Source: Bacteroidota bacterium (lineage in GTDB: Bacteria > Bacteroidota > Bacteroidia > Chitinophagales > Chitinophagaceae). From it: a stretch of DNA of 64,000 bases. Below are positions 43,791-53,052 of this stretch, piece after piece. Position numbers and translations under genes: made by a program. The stretch lies in assembly GCA_023386235.1 (NCBI GenBank), contig JAEWKC010000025.1, positions 22,228-86,227 on the forward strand, given 5' to 3'. A model generated the notes under the pieces. That model saw nothing but the letters and a program-made list of their open reading frames with translations, was not told the DNA's origin and ran no database searches. The number at the start of each line of letters is the position of its first letter. Position 1 is the first letter of the stretch.

Positions 43791-44338
43791 TGACCACTGA
43801 ACAAAAACTGAGAATTTTCATTGCTACTTTTCTGCTTTACTGCCTGCATAAAAAGCTTCCTTGGCTGAGGTTACAGAATAAATATAGTTGTCTCACTTAT
43901 ATCGATTACCTTTTTATCAATGAACTGGAGGCCGAAATGCTTACAGGCGTAAAGCTTACAGATTATAACTTTGTGCCCGATGCAGCAGCCTGCATTAAAG
44001 CTTGTAATATCATTCTTGCGCACGGAGTAAACAATTGGGTAATTCTCCATTTTCCTTACGGCGCCATTGCTGTAAGCAAGCAGGGCGAAATTTACAAACA
44101 GGGGAGTGTTATTATTCCTCAGGAATTAATCGTGGGTGCGGTAGGCGCGGGCGACGCTTTTGCCGCGGGTGTTTTGGCCGGTGTGCACAACAACGTTCCT
44201 ATGCAGGAATGCTTAAAATTAGGCGTAGCCGCGTCGGCAATGTGTTTGCGGTCGGCATCCAGCTCAGAAGGCGTAAAGCCTATAAGTGAATGTCTGGATT
44301 TTGCAGAGCAGCTTGGCTTTAGACCTACTACGTCGTAA
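43790..44338 (+). pseudogene. PfkB-family sugar/nucleoside kinase lacking its N-terminal half
   Basis: The 182-residue product matches only the C-terminal half of a ribokinase-like kinase. From about residue 36 (YIDYLFINELEAEMLTG) it carries the usual middle and the catalytic GAGDAF motif (119-124, base Asp122), and ends RSASSSEGVKPISECLDF. Family members run about 300 residues; the substrate-binding N-terminal half is missing and replaced by about 30 unrelated residues (MTTEQKLRIFIATFLLYCLH). It probably cannot bind its sugar, so it is called a pseudogene; a short accessory protein is possible. The ATG overlaps the rsgA stop. Confidence 0.65.
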
Positions 44339-44361
44339 ACGGTTTTTGGTTAATGATCAGG

Positions 44362-46173
44362 CTACAGTTTATTTACTTCCTGCATTGCTTTTTCTGTGAA
44401 TACATTGGCCGGGGTTTGTTCCAGCAGATTTTCATCAAATGCATTTAAGATATCTTCTATCTTCTTTAATCCTGCATTATTGTTATTTTTTGTAAATGTT
44501 TCTTTTAAAATACGGATCTTTTCAAAAGCCTGAATGCCTGTAATAAGTTTTTCAAAACGCATGGAAGTTCTGCCTCCAGGATAAACATAATAGGTGTCTC
44601 CTGCTGCCCAGGTTATAAAACGACTATCCAGCAAAGGCTCTAGCACCCAGCTATTGTAAGCCCAGCGTAAATAACCGTCGAGGTTGGCTTTGGCGGCATA
44701 CCATGCAACCCATTCGCTCTCCGCAGGATTGCTGAATGTAAAGGTGTTAGGATAAGGCTCCGCGCAACTTGTATAAAAAGTAGTAATCTTTCCTTCGGCT
44801 CTACGTTTCTGAACATCTTCCGGCTTGTATTTCATTCTTAATGCCACACAATAATCGTCTAGTTCGTCAATTAGTTCATCGTGTAAAGATCCAGCAAGCG
44901 ATACTTTGAAATTTTTATCGGCATCTTTTATTATTTTTAATGTTTCCAGCATTACCTCCATCGGGCGCTCATCCATAGATATAAATGTTTTATCGAACCA
45001 GCCTTTTTCTTTCAGGTGCGTGGAAAATGCCTTTAGCATAGCTGTCCACATTTCGGTGTATTCTTTTTCGCCCGGTTTTGTGTTGATAAACTGCATGGAA
45101 TTGGTAGCTTGGTCAAAGTATTGAAAGGAAAGCTTCCAAGGAACCATAGAGTAGCAATTGATTTGCTTATCTACACCTAAGTCCAACATAAACTGCACCC
45201 ATTTATCAAAAACAGAAAAATCGAATTGCCAGGTATTATCTATTTTCTTTATCCATGTTACCATTGATTCAAAATAATCGTAGGTTTGTCCGCCCCAGGG
45301 TTTGTGCATAATAGACGCGGTAATTACTTTGCCTCCGGCTTTCACATAAGGAAGCATTTCTGTTTTTAAAGCGCTGAAATGCTCATCAGTCCAGGGTTTT
45401 ACGTTATAGTATCTTGCTACCGCGTAAGGATTTTGCCACAAGTCAAGATGAAATTTCCAGTCTGTATATTCCGGCAAGGTTCTATTGATTATATTTAATC
45501 GTATAGGTAGTCTTTTTATAACTCTATCGTTATTCTTTACGAGCACCTGGGCTGTATATACACCCGGCATTGCATCTTGCGGAATTTGTATAGTAATCCA
45601 GCAACCTTGTGTAGTCTTATTATAAACAGTCAGTTCTTTTGTAAGATGATCAATCGGATCTGCAACCAGGCTGGAATCGTAATCTGTGGACTTTCTGTGA
45701 CCACAGGCTCCTTTCTTATCTTTGTTCAGTTCGTCGGTCATTATATAGCGCACAAAGCCGGTAGTATAATTTTCCGTTGAAATGGTTTGTCTTTTATTTT
45801 TTATATGAACCAAAGGAGTTATTGTGTAGGAGAGCGTAAAAGAATCGCTGTTATTAGCCACTACAAACTGCGCGGCTACGCGCTCACCTTTCCAGCCTGT
45901 AAGCATTTGTTCGCCGGATTTCCCGCTCATTGTATAAGGAGTTTCCTTGTCATATCTTTGATTAACGGAGCCCCAGCCGGCTTGTATGCCTTTTATACTT
46001 TTGTTCCATAATTCATTATTGGTTGTGGCGGGATTAGAAAGTTCTGTATAGTTCAGTATCGGGAATGCCTGCTGCAGGGTATTTCTACCGGAATGCGTAA
46101 TGCCGTTTTGCTGGGCATATAGAACGGGCATACACTGAATTACTATAAAACAAAGGATGGCTAACTGCTTCAT
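44362..46173 (-). CDS. Secreted DUF4091/GH123-like glycoside hydrolase
   Basis: This 603-residue exported protein has a signal peptide ending LYAQ (1-21), an N-terminal beta-sandwich (about 60-230) and a TIM-like barrel (about 235-600) of the DUF4091 type related to GH123 beta-N-acetylgalactosaminidases. The pair Asp401-Glu402 in FISMDERPM is where GH123 enzymes carry their substrate-assisted catalytic Asp-Glu. Other marks: KFHLDLWQNP and LRWAYNSW. It may remove amino sugars from host or plant glycans; activity is inferred. Convergent with the PfkB remnant, 23 bases apart. Confidence 0.75.
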   Translation of the reverse strand: MKQLAILCFIVIQCMPVLYAQQNGITHSGRNTLQQAFPILNYTELSNPATTNNELWNKSIKGIQAGWGSVNQRYDKETPYTMSGKSGEQMLTGWKGERVAAQFVVANNSDSFTLSYTITPLVHIKNKRQTISTENYTTGFVRYIMTDELNKDKKGACGHRKSTDYDSSLVADPIDHLTKELTVYNKTTQGCWITIQIPQDAMPGVYTAQVLVKNNDRVIKRLPIRLNIINRTLPEYTDWKFHLDLWQNPYAVARYYNVKPWTDEHFSALKTEMLPYVKAGGKVITASIMHKPWGGQTYDYFESMVTWIKKIDNTWQFDFSVFDKWVQFMLDLGVDKQINCYSMVPWKLSFQYFDQATNSMQFINTKPGEKEYTEMWTAMLKAFSTHLKEKGWFDKTFISMDERPMEVMLETLKIIKDADKNFKVSLAGSLHDELIDELDDYCVALRMKYKPEDVQKRRAEGKITTFYTSCAEPYPNTFTFSNPAESEWVAWYAAKANLDGYLRWAYNSWVLEPLLDSRFITWAAGDTYYVYPGGRTSMRFEKLITGIQAFEKIRILKETFTKNNNNAGLKKIEDILNAFDENLLEQTPANVFTEKAMQEVNKL

Positions 46174-46280
46174 TAAAAAAAATATTTTTGCTGATGGCTA
46201 AAGTTAATATAAAAACAATAACGAGGGTTGCCAAATACTATAAAAACGTTTGCACAAATAAACCATATGGGCGATAAAAA

Positions 46281-46838
46281 CTATGTATAATAAATAATCG
46301 CCAATACTATAACTGCTAAAGCAAGTATGCCTGTAATCCAATACAGCCAACGATTGCCGGAGGATTGTTCATTTTCATAGTAGGCTATCATGTCCTCGTT
46401 AGAAACTTCTTTATCGCCTACTCGTAAAGCATGCACCGCATTTTGACGTATTACTTTGGTAGCGGCTACTACAGGCGCTGAAAAATTAGCTTCCCTATAA
46501 AAAACAATCTGATTATCGCTTTTTCTTAGTATGCCTAAACCGTTTATCAATCGTTCTCCTGAAGTCTCCAAATCTTTTAAAACAGACTGAATATAATATT
46601 CCAGCCTTTGCGTGGCTTCGTTTTCAGATGAATCATTATTGACAGATAAGAATGAGATAAAATTAGTATCAATGCTCCCTTCAGTGTTTTTCACAAATTG
46701 TAGCGTGTGTACCGGGGGGTACGCTACATTATTGACAGACTCTATGTTAGCGGCATACCGTTGGGTAATAAATGTTCCCAGTTTACCAAGATTAACCGAC
46801 CCATGCCGGGCGAGATATTTTGCCAGTTGCTTATCCAT
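46281..46838 (-). CDS. HU-CCDC81-type protein with C-terminal membrane helix, no SPOR domain
   Basis: This 185-residue protein has two CCDC81-like bacterial HU domains (about 1-58: LAKYLARHGSVNLGKLGTF, VAYPPVHTLQFVKN; about 60-135: NEATQRLEYYIQSVL, LINGLGILRKSDNQIVF) and a single membrane helix near the C-terminus (YWITGILALAVIVLAIIYY). Full-length family members in Bacteroidota usually go on to a SPOR domain; here the protein stops just after the helix, and nothing SPOR-like lies downstream. The HU part faces the cytoplasm. It is the last gene of an operon, six bases after the barrel gene. Confidence 0.75.
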   Translation of the reverse strand: MDKQLAKYLARHGSVNLGKLGTFITQRYAANIESVNNVAYPPVHTLQFVKNTEGSIDTNFISFLSVNNDSSENEATQRLEYYIQSVLKDLETSGERLINGLGILRKSDNQIVFYREANFSAPVVAATKVIRQNAVHALRVGDKEVSNEDMIAYYENEQSSGNRWLYWITGILALAVIVLAIIYYT

Positions 46839-46844
46839 TCTTTA

Positions 46845-48506
46845 TTATTTCTTACCAAAATTAAAAACTACGCCTCCGAGGAAGTTGGTTCCAAGAACGG
46901 GATAATGGTTCCATTTTTGGTATTTATTATTCAACAGATTATTTACCTGAAACCATACGCCAATGTTCCTGATCAAATTTACTTCAATTCCTGCATTTAA
47001 GTCAAACGCAGAAGATAATTTTTCTGTGGAATTATTTGCCGGGTGAAGATAGTGAGCGCCATTCCAAAAAAAGGCATCTGAAGTAAAGAAAAGATTTTTA
47101 ATAATTCTCCAACGCAAACTTGCGTCAAGCTCTAAAGGCAAATGTCCGTAAGGCTTTTCATTATCTTTTAAAGAATTAAAAAAGTTTTTAGTCAAGCCGG
47201 CCGTTAAAGAAAAAGTTTCTTTATTGTCATACCCTACTTCGCCTCTTATTTGTAAATTACTTAAAGAGGTTTCATTAATTACAGAAAAAGTTCTTTCATC
47301 TATATTATCATTAATAAAAAGCGGCACGTTGTGCAACTTCTGAAATGCGGCCTTAGCTTTATACGTAAAATGATTTCCTGATGATCCTTTAAAGCCTCCA
47401 TAGAATTCATTCACCCGGTTGTTTAATAGATCTTGCGGTAATTCTATCCATGGATTAAAAGAGGTTAAAGAACGATAAGTGGTTTTATTGTAATGTCCTT
47501 TCCACCCGGCGATAAAGGTAAAACGATTGCCCAGCAAGGCTTCCAGGGAGATATTGGGTAGTAGGTAAAATGCGCCTCTGTCCCAAGAAGGAGTAGCTCC
47601 GGCTTCTGCTTTTAAGTTTTCTTTTTCATAAGAAAGAGAAGGAGCCACATAGAAAATTCCGTTATTGATACTTCCGTTTTGATTGCCAGACTTTACATTA
47701 GAAATATCCGCCGTAACGCCTAAATTAAAATACAAATAATCTATCAACTCTTTTGATATGGGTATGTCTACCTTTATTCCACTTTCAGAAACAGACCTGT
47801 TATCATTCAACGCATAAAAAGATACCTGGGGTTTATAGCGTATGTTGGCATTATTGGCAGCGATACTTTCCAGTTTCACATTTCCACCAAAAGTAGCATA
47901 TCTTCTTAAAAGACTTTCTGCTGTATATGGCGGCCTGTCTTGATTTTGGAAGCCATACTCGTATTGAGAGTTCCTGTCAAAAAACAACTTAGCAGCTAAC
48001 AGATGCTTTTGCTGTAAATTAAATGCTCCATTAGCTTCTGCGTAGGTTTTACCAAACTCCTGAAAGTCAATACTACCTTTGGATTGTGTATGCTTTCCAT
48101 ACAAACTGATAGCCTGCTGCACGCCACTGCCAAAAGAAAATCCAGCTTCTGCATAAGGCGTGGAAAGGTTGCCATAACCCAGCTTTACAAAATTACTATT
48201 GCGCCATAAAGCAGATGTATCAATACTTACAGCTAAAGGAAACAAGGTTGCCGAGTTGTAATCTGTAATAACCGGCTGCGCAGGTACATTGTAGCGAAAC
48301 TGCGGCTTAGGCAATTCGGGCAGGTTTTCAGAAGACGTAATATTAATTTTTGCCGACTCCTTCAGCACCGGTGTAAATTCTGATGTGATGGTAATAGGCT
48401 GGCTGCCTATATTGGCAGGCAATGCAGTGGTATCTTGTGCTGCAATACCTGAGAATAGTGACATACAAGAAAGAAACAAGAAAATATATTTATTATGCAG
48501 ATTCAT
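46845..48506 (-). CDS. Outer-membrane beta-barrel protein (TonB-receptor-like, no plug)
   Basis: This 553-residue exported protein has a signal peptide ending IAAQ (about 1-24) and a short soluble region (about 25-110), followed by many amphipathic strands (NFVKLGYGNLSTPYAEAGF, LAAKLFFDRNSQYEYGFQ, INVRYK-type strands and others) ending VVFNFGKK, the look of a large outer-membrane barrel. The strand pattern recalls the barrel of TonB receptors, but no plug domain or TonB box was seen. It sits 18 bases downstream of the 1011-residue TPR gene. Partner or channel role is inferred. Confidence 0.75.
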   Translation of the reverse strand: MNLHNKYIFLFLSCMSLFSGIAAQDTTALPANIGSQPITITSEFTPVLKESAKINITSSENLPELPKPQFRYNVPAQPVITDYNSATLFPLAVSIDTSALWRNSNFVKLGYGNLSTPYAEAGFSFGSGVQQAISLYGKHTQSKGSIDFQEFGKTYAEANGAFNLQQKHLLAAKLFFDRNSQYEYGFQNQDRPPYTAESLLRRYATFGGNVKLESIAANNANIRYKPQVSFYALNDNRSVSESGIKVDIPISKELIDYLYFNLGVTADISNVKSGNQNGSINNGIFYVAPSLSYEKENLKAEAGATPSWDRGAFYLLPNISLEALLGNRFTFIAGWKGHYNKTTYRSLTSFNPWIELPQDLLNNRVNEFYGGFKGSSGNHFTYKAKAAFQKLHNVPLFINDNIDERTFSVINETSLSNLQIRGEVGYDNKETFSLTAGLTKNFFNSLKDNEKPYGHLPLELDASLRWRIIKNLFFTSDAFFWNGAHYLHPANNSTEKLSSAFDLNAGIEVNLIRNIGVWFQVNNLLNNKYQKWNHYPVLGTNFLGGVVFNFGKK

Positions 48507-48524
48507 GATTTTTATTTTTTTTTA

Positions 48525-51500
48525 TTAACGCACTTTGCTGTTTTGTCTTTTCTGACTGTTTACTGTATTCAGCAATTGCTTAGCCCTGTCTACCAGGTCT
48601 TTGTGCGTAGCATTGTCTATTACACTTTTCAGAGTTGCTTCCGCATTAAAGAAATCTTTTTGCTTCAGGTAAATTTCTCCCAGCAATACATAAGAGCTGG
48701 TAATCCAGTAATCGTAGGAACCCGATTTATTGATTACATCAAAAGCCATATTCTCCGCCTGTTTATATTTACCCTGATTCATTAAAATCTTTGCGGAACT
48801 ATACCTGGCTTCAGCGGCATATTCGTTTCTGCCGGCATTGTATACTTTCTTATATACCTCTAAAACCTCGTCGCCACCGGCATTTGCGCGTTCCATGTCT
48901 TTGGCTATTATCATATTGGCTATCTGCCTGTCATCGGTAGCTATATTTCTTTGTGCAAGCAACTCATTGGCATTTTGTGTAGCCTGTTGCCATTGTTTTA
49001 AATTGTAATGACTGCGCAATAGTCCACGCATGCTTTCTAATTTAGCATCGGCATTGGTGGCAATATTCTTTAACTGCTGATAATATTTAGCGGCATTTGC
49101 ATAATCTTTTAATTGAAAATAATAAATACGAGCAGTTTCCAGCAACGCTTCTTCTCCGTACTTGCTGGGCGTTCTGTCTGCCGCGTACTTCAGGTGTTTC
49201 AGCGCATTGTTGTAGTCATTTTCTTTATTGTAAATATCGCCCAGAAAATAATTCGCGTCTACAATGTACTGACCTGTAGGATATTGATTGATATAAGAGA
49301 TAAATCCTGTTTTTGCCGTAGCGAAACTCTCGGAAGAGTAGGCGTTGAGCGGTGAAATAAAACTGATGGAATCTCTTTCGGTAGTACTTACCGACCGGCC
49401 CAGATCGCGCATAAAACTTACATATTCCTGCGGCTTATTATCATTAATATAAATGTTCTTTACATAACCGGCGGCGTCATTGCTTTCCTCCGCATGTGGA
49501 TATTTTGACATTAAATTTCTAAAAGTAAATAAAGCTCTTGAATAATTATCTGTATTGTAATAGGCCACGCCTAATTTAAGATAAGCCTCAGGATGCAGCT
49601 CAATTGCATTGCTGCTGATTATTTTATTTAACGGGTCAATGGCTCTGGCATAATCTTCTTTCAGCATAAAAGCATCGGCTATCTGCATATTGGCCTCGGC
49701 CGAAAGGTTGGAATTGGCATATAATCTGTTGAACTGTTGCAGGTATTGCACTTTTTCATCTATCCTTCCGTGAGCGCCCGCTATCACTGCTTTCTGATAG
49801 TAAGCATAGTCAGCATTTGCGCCGTTATTTTTAATTACGGCATCGTACATTGAAGTAGCTCGCGCATATTGGCGCTGCATAAAATAGGCATCGGCCGCTC
49901 TTACATACGCGTCAGCTTTTAACGGGTCGGAAGAGGTGGCAGAGTCGCCAATCTGTAAGAAATTGTTTAATGCCGATGCATAATTTCCGGATTTAAGATA
50001 AGCGTACCCTAAGTTATATTTTGCATTGGTGGCATTTACATCGCCCACCGTTTGCGGACTTTGCAGGTACTTGTTCAAAGCTGTAATGGCTGCCTGATAG
50101 TTGCCCAGCCGGTATTCAGCTTCTCCCTTCCAAAAATAAGCAGGTTGTAATTCTCTGTTGTTATAAGGTAATGTAAATATTCTGTCTAACAATCTTTTGG
50201 CCTGGGCCGGCTGTCCGTCGTTGATCAATTCTACACTTCTTCCGTACAGGATGCGCGGATAAACACGTTGTACCATTTCAGATGTTGTGCCAATCTGCTC
50301 TACCATATTCAGCGATTCCCTGAAATTATTGGTATGTGCCAATGCTGAAATCAATACTTCAGAGGCCTCTGTTCTGTATGTGGAAGAAGGGTATTGTGTA
50401 AGAAAGTTCTTCAGCTCATTTACAGCTACATCGTTAAATCCTAAATCATGTGAAAGTTTAGCGTAATTGAATTTTGATATTTCTCTTTGCGTTTGATTGC
50501 TATTGTTTTGAGATGACAACAGAAAAGCATTGCGTGCATTGGCTTTATCATCTAGCTTTAAGTAAGTATCTGCCAGCATATACATACTGTTTTGCGCCAG
50601 CGCATCTTCACCTCCGCTTAGTTGCCTAAAGCCGGTCGCGGCTTTTTCCAGCTGACTCGTGGTATAGTAACTATAGGAAAGCTCATACAGGTCTTCTCTG
50701 GAAACTTTATCTCTTTGAGATACATAGGCCTCAAGATAAGGTATGGCTCTTTGATATTGCGCCTGTTCAAAATAGATGTGTCCTACAAGCTGTCTCAGCT
50801 CGGGCTCGTAGTATTGTCCTCCTTTAGCTATTGCCTCCAACGCATAACTGAGCGCTAATTCTTTTCTTTTTTGGAAGTAATATATTTCTGCAATATAATA
50901 AGGAACCACTGTGTTGTATTGTGCTGTAGGCTCTACTATTTTAAAGGCTTCCAGCGCCTCGTCGTATCTTTGCTTATTGAAAAGAATAAAGCCATAATAG
51001 TAGTTGGCATTGTGATAATTCTTGTCCTTTGTTGATTGTCTTATTGCATCAAACAGAGGTTCGGCCTCATTTGTTCTGCCTAAAGCAAAGTAACTATAAC
51101 CCTGATGAAAGTTTTTATCAGAAATCTGGTCTGCCGTAAGATTTGCGTTATTGCTCTTATTATAATACTCCAGCGCTTGCTCAAACTCCTGCTCTCTGTA
51201 AAAATATTCTGCCAGGTGAAAGCCTAATATCTGTGCTTTAGGTTCACTGTGAACTGTATTAATAAAATTTTCGGAAGGCTTTACGGCACCTTCATCATTT
51301 AGCTTTAGCCTGCTTGATAAAGTAAGATATTCTTTCTGCGTTTTTTCTGCAAGCGGAAAATTGCCTTCTAAAACGTTTCTGTCGGCCGCGCTTTGCAAAG
51401 CGGGGTAGGCAATACTTTCAAGATCTTTAGTATAAAGTTCTGAAGCTTTTTTTATGGTAAAATGTGCATCGTTGTTAACTTTACCAGATTGTGCATAAGT

Positions 51501-51560
51501 TATTGACGTGCAAAAAACCGTAAAACAGAAAAGGGTTATCTTTCTTGAGTTGTACAGCAT
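48525..51560 (-). CDS. Large secreted TPR protein
   Basis: This 1011-residue exported protein has a signal peptide ending TYAQ (about 1-23), then TPR motifs over nearly all its length (FEQALEYYNKSN, YDEALEAFKIVEP, YQRAIPYLEAYV, YQAAITALNKYLQ, YARAIDPLNKIIS, YNNALKHLKYA, YANAAKYYQQLKN, FFNAEATLKSVI). This makes a long superhelical scaffold in the periplasm or at the inner face of the outer membrane, near BamD-type proteins in fold. It heads the operon with the barrel (18 bases) and the HU-CCDC81 protein. No function is known from the sequence alone. Confidence 0.85.
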   Translation of the reverse strand: MLYNSRKITLFCFTVFCTSITYAQSGKVNNDAHFTIKKASELYTKDLESIAYPALQSAADRNVLEGNFPLAEKTQKEYLTLSSRLKLNDEGAVKPSENFINTVHSEPKAQILGFHLAEYFYREQEFEQALEYYNKSNNANLTADQISDKNFHQGYSYFALGRTNEAEPLFDAIRQSTKDKNYHNANYYYGFILFNKQRYDEALEAFKIVEPTAQYNTVVPYYIAEIYYFQKRKELALSYALEAIAKGGQYYEPELRQLVGHIYFEQAQYQRAIPYLEAYVSQRDKVSREDLYELSYSYYTTSQLEKAATGFRQLSGGEDALAQNSMYMLADTYLKLDDKANARNAFLLSSQNNSNQTQREISKFNYAKLSHDLGFNDVAVNELKNFLTQYPSSTYRTEASEVLISALAHTNNFRESLNMVEQIGTTSEMVQRVYPRILYGRSVELINDGQPAQAKRLLDRIFTLPYNNRELQPAYFWKGEAEYRLGNYQAAITALNKYLQSPQTVGDVNATNAKYNLGYAYLKSGNYASALNNFLQIGDSATSSDPLKADAYVRAADAYFMQRQYARATSMYDAVIKNNGANADYAYYQKAVIAGAHGRIDEKVQYLQQFNRLYANSNLSAEANMQIADAFMLKEDYARAIDPLNKIISSNAIELHPEAYLKLGVAYYNTDNYSRALFTFRNLMSKYPHAEESNDAAGYVKNIYINDNKPQEYVSFMRDLGRSVSTTERDSISFISPLNAYSSESFATAKTGFISYINQYPTGQYIVDANYFLGDIYNKENDYNNALKHLKYAADRTPSKYGEEALLETARIYYFQLKDYANAAKYYQQLKNIATNADAKLESMRGLLRSHYNLKQWQQATQNANELLAQRNIATDDRQIANMIIAKDMERANAGGDEVLEVYKKVYNAGRNEYAAEARYSSAKILMNQGKYKQAENMAFDVINKSGSYDYWITSSYVLLGEIYLKQKDFFNAEATLKSVIDNATHKDLVDRAKQLLNTVNSQKRQNSKVR

Positions 51561-51711
51561 TATTACAATTGAAATTTAATTGTTGAGTTTAACATCTGTT
51601 AATGTAAACTCATATTTATGAATGCGATAAAGTTACCAAAAGGCTTTGTGATGAATTTTTAAAGAATTGTAAATGTGAAAAACTCTTTTTATCTATTACA
51701 GTTATGCACAT

Positions 51712-51736
51712 AAAAAAATCCCGCCGCAGCGGGATT
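51712..51736 (-). terminator. Intrinsic terminator after greA
   Basis: AATCCCGC (51717-51724) and GCGGGATT (51729-51736) pair perfectly with a CGCA tetraloop. The minus transcript ends in seven U residues (A-run 51712-51718). It begins 25 bases past the greA stop. Confidence 0.92.
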
Positions 51737-51760
51737 CATAATTGTATAATCTGAAAAAGC

Positions 51761-52237
51761 TTAAACGCTGATGTTTTGAATTTCAAACTTCATGGTTTTA
51801 CCGGTAGGTGTAAGAATTTCTGCAATTTCGCCCACTTTTTTACCCAAAAGTCCCTGCCCCATAGGCGCGGAGATAGAAATTTTATTTTGCTTAAGATCAG
51901 CTTCCCTTTCTCCTACCAACTGGTAAGTTAAAGATTTTTTAGTAGCCAGGTTTCTGATGGTTACTTTTGTAAGTACAGTAGCCTTGCTGGTATCAATCAT
52001 GCTTTCATCTACTATTCTGGCAGTAGCAATCTGTGCTTCCAGCAGTGCCATTTTGGCTTCTAAAATACCCTGAGCTTCTTTTGCCGCATCGTATTCAGCA
52101 TTTTCTTTCAGGTCGCCTTTTTCTCTTGCTTCGGCAATAGCTTTCGAGGCAGCAGGTCTGTCTACTGTAATCATTTGCTGCAACTCTTGTTTCATTTTTT
52201 CAAATGTTTCCTGAGAAACGTACATTACTTCACTCAT
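51761..52237 (-). CDS. greA: Transcription elongation factor GreA
   Basis: This 158-residue factor rescues backtracked RNA polymerase by making it cleave the nascent RNA. It has the N-terminal coiled coil (about 1-75: FEKMKQELQQMITVDRPAAS, REKGDLKENAEYDAAKEAQG) with the acidic tip residues, and the C-terminal FKBP-like domain (about 85-158: SISAPMGQGLLGKKVGEIAEI). Full length and complete. Read in the same direction as a second Gre-like gene about 160 bases upstream, with a terminator in between, so it is a separate unit. Confidence 0.95.
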   Translation of the reverse strand: MSEVMYVSQETFEKMKQELQQMITVDRPAASKAIAEAREKGDLKENAEYDAAKEAQGILEAKMALLEAQIATARIVDESMIDTSKATVLTKVTIRNLATKKSLTYQLVGEREADLKQNKISISAPMGQGLLGKKVGEIAEILTPTGKTMKFEIQNISV

Positions 52238-52263
52238 AGCGATATTTTTTTTAATCTATGAAC

Positions 52264-52302
52264 AAAAAAAACCAACGCCACAAGGGGTTTCCTTGCGACG
52301 TT
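52264..52302 (-). terminator. Intrinsic terminator after the Gre-like gene
   Basis: AACGCCACAAGG (52274-52285) pairs with CCTTGCGACGTT (52291-52302) with two mismatches on the plus strand that become G-U wobbles in the minus transcript, followed by a U run (A-run 52264-52271). Confidence 0.8.
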
Positions 52303-52395
52303 GACATATTTCTTATTATTACTACAAATATAAGTTTTTTATTTCAGAGAAAAAAATATTAAACGATTATTTGTAAATAATTCTTTTGCTTGTTT

Positions 52396-52839
52396 CTAAT
52401 AAACATTCAGTATTTCTAATTTTTCCTCGCCTATTTCCAGCGTATCACCTTTTTTCTTACCGGCAAGATAAGGGTATATAGGTGCTCCTTCAGAAATTCC
52501 TACAACTGTTTTTCCGTCAGCTTCAATATTGGTAGGTAAGGCTATTCCGAAAAAAAACCATTTATTTTTTGTCTCTACCAAAGCGCCGGGTTCTACAGTC
52601 TCACGGGCAATCATAGCATTGGCATCCAGCCAGGCGATTTTTTCCTGCACTTTGGCAGCTTGCGCCTGTATGCGCATTTGCATATCTGCATCTTCTGCCT
52701 GTTGAGAAAAATCGTCCAGATCGCGGGTATCCTCTTCGTCTAAGTCGGCAGAGGCTCTGTATTCTTCACTGGTAGCCTCAAAGCTTTCTAAAGATATATT
52801 CAGTTGTTCATCTATTAAATCTACTATTTTCTTTTTCAT
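52396..52839 (-). CDS. GreA/GreB-like protein (short second copy)
   Basis: This 147-residue protein has the Gre C-terminal domain (about 80-147: PGALVETKNKWFFFGIA, VVGISEGAPIYPYLAGKKKGDTLEI) and a helical N-terminal part (about 1-75) of normal coiled-coil length but strongly acidic and unlike GreA (ESFEATSEEYRASADLDEED). A different target or regulatory role is possible, as for Gfh1-like and Rnk-like proteins; the acidic tip residues of GreA cannot be aligned by eye. The frame opens upstream, but the ATG at 52839 starts the conserved part. The function is inferred from fold only. Confidence 0.7.
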   Translation of the reverse strand: MKKKIVDLIDEQLNISLESFEATSEEYRASADLDEEDTRDLDDFSQQAEDADMQMRIQAQAAKVQEKIAWLDANAMIARETVEPGALVETKNKWFFFGIALPTNIEADGKTVVGISEGAPIYPYLAGKKKGDTLEIGEEKLEILNVY

Positions 52840-53052
52840 CCGTATAATTTTTTTAGTTTGTTTTGATGGTTCCCGATAGTTATCGATACCACTGCGCATA
52901 TACATACCGCTGGGTATGAATAATTTGTCATGCTTCGTTTCATTCGGGCATGTATTAAAATAAATTATTGTAATGCTATACAAAAACTGCAATTACAATG
53001 CCATTATTACGTTAATTATCTGAATAATTATTATTTTAAAATATATTTGCGC

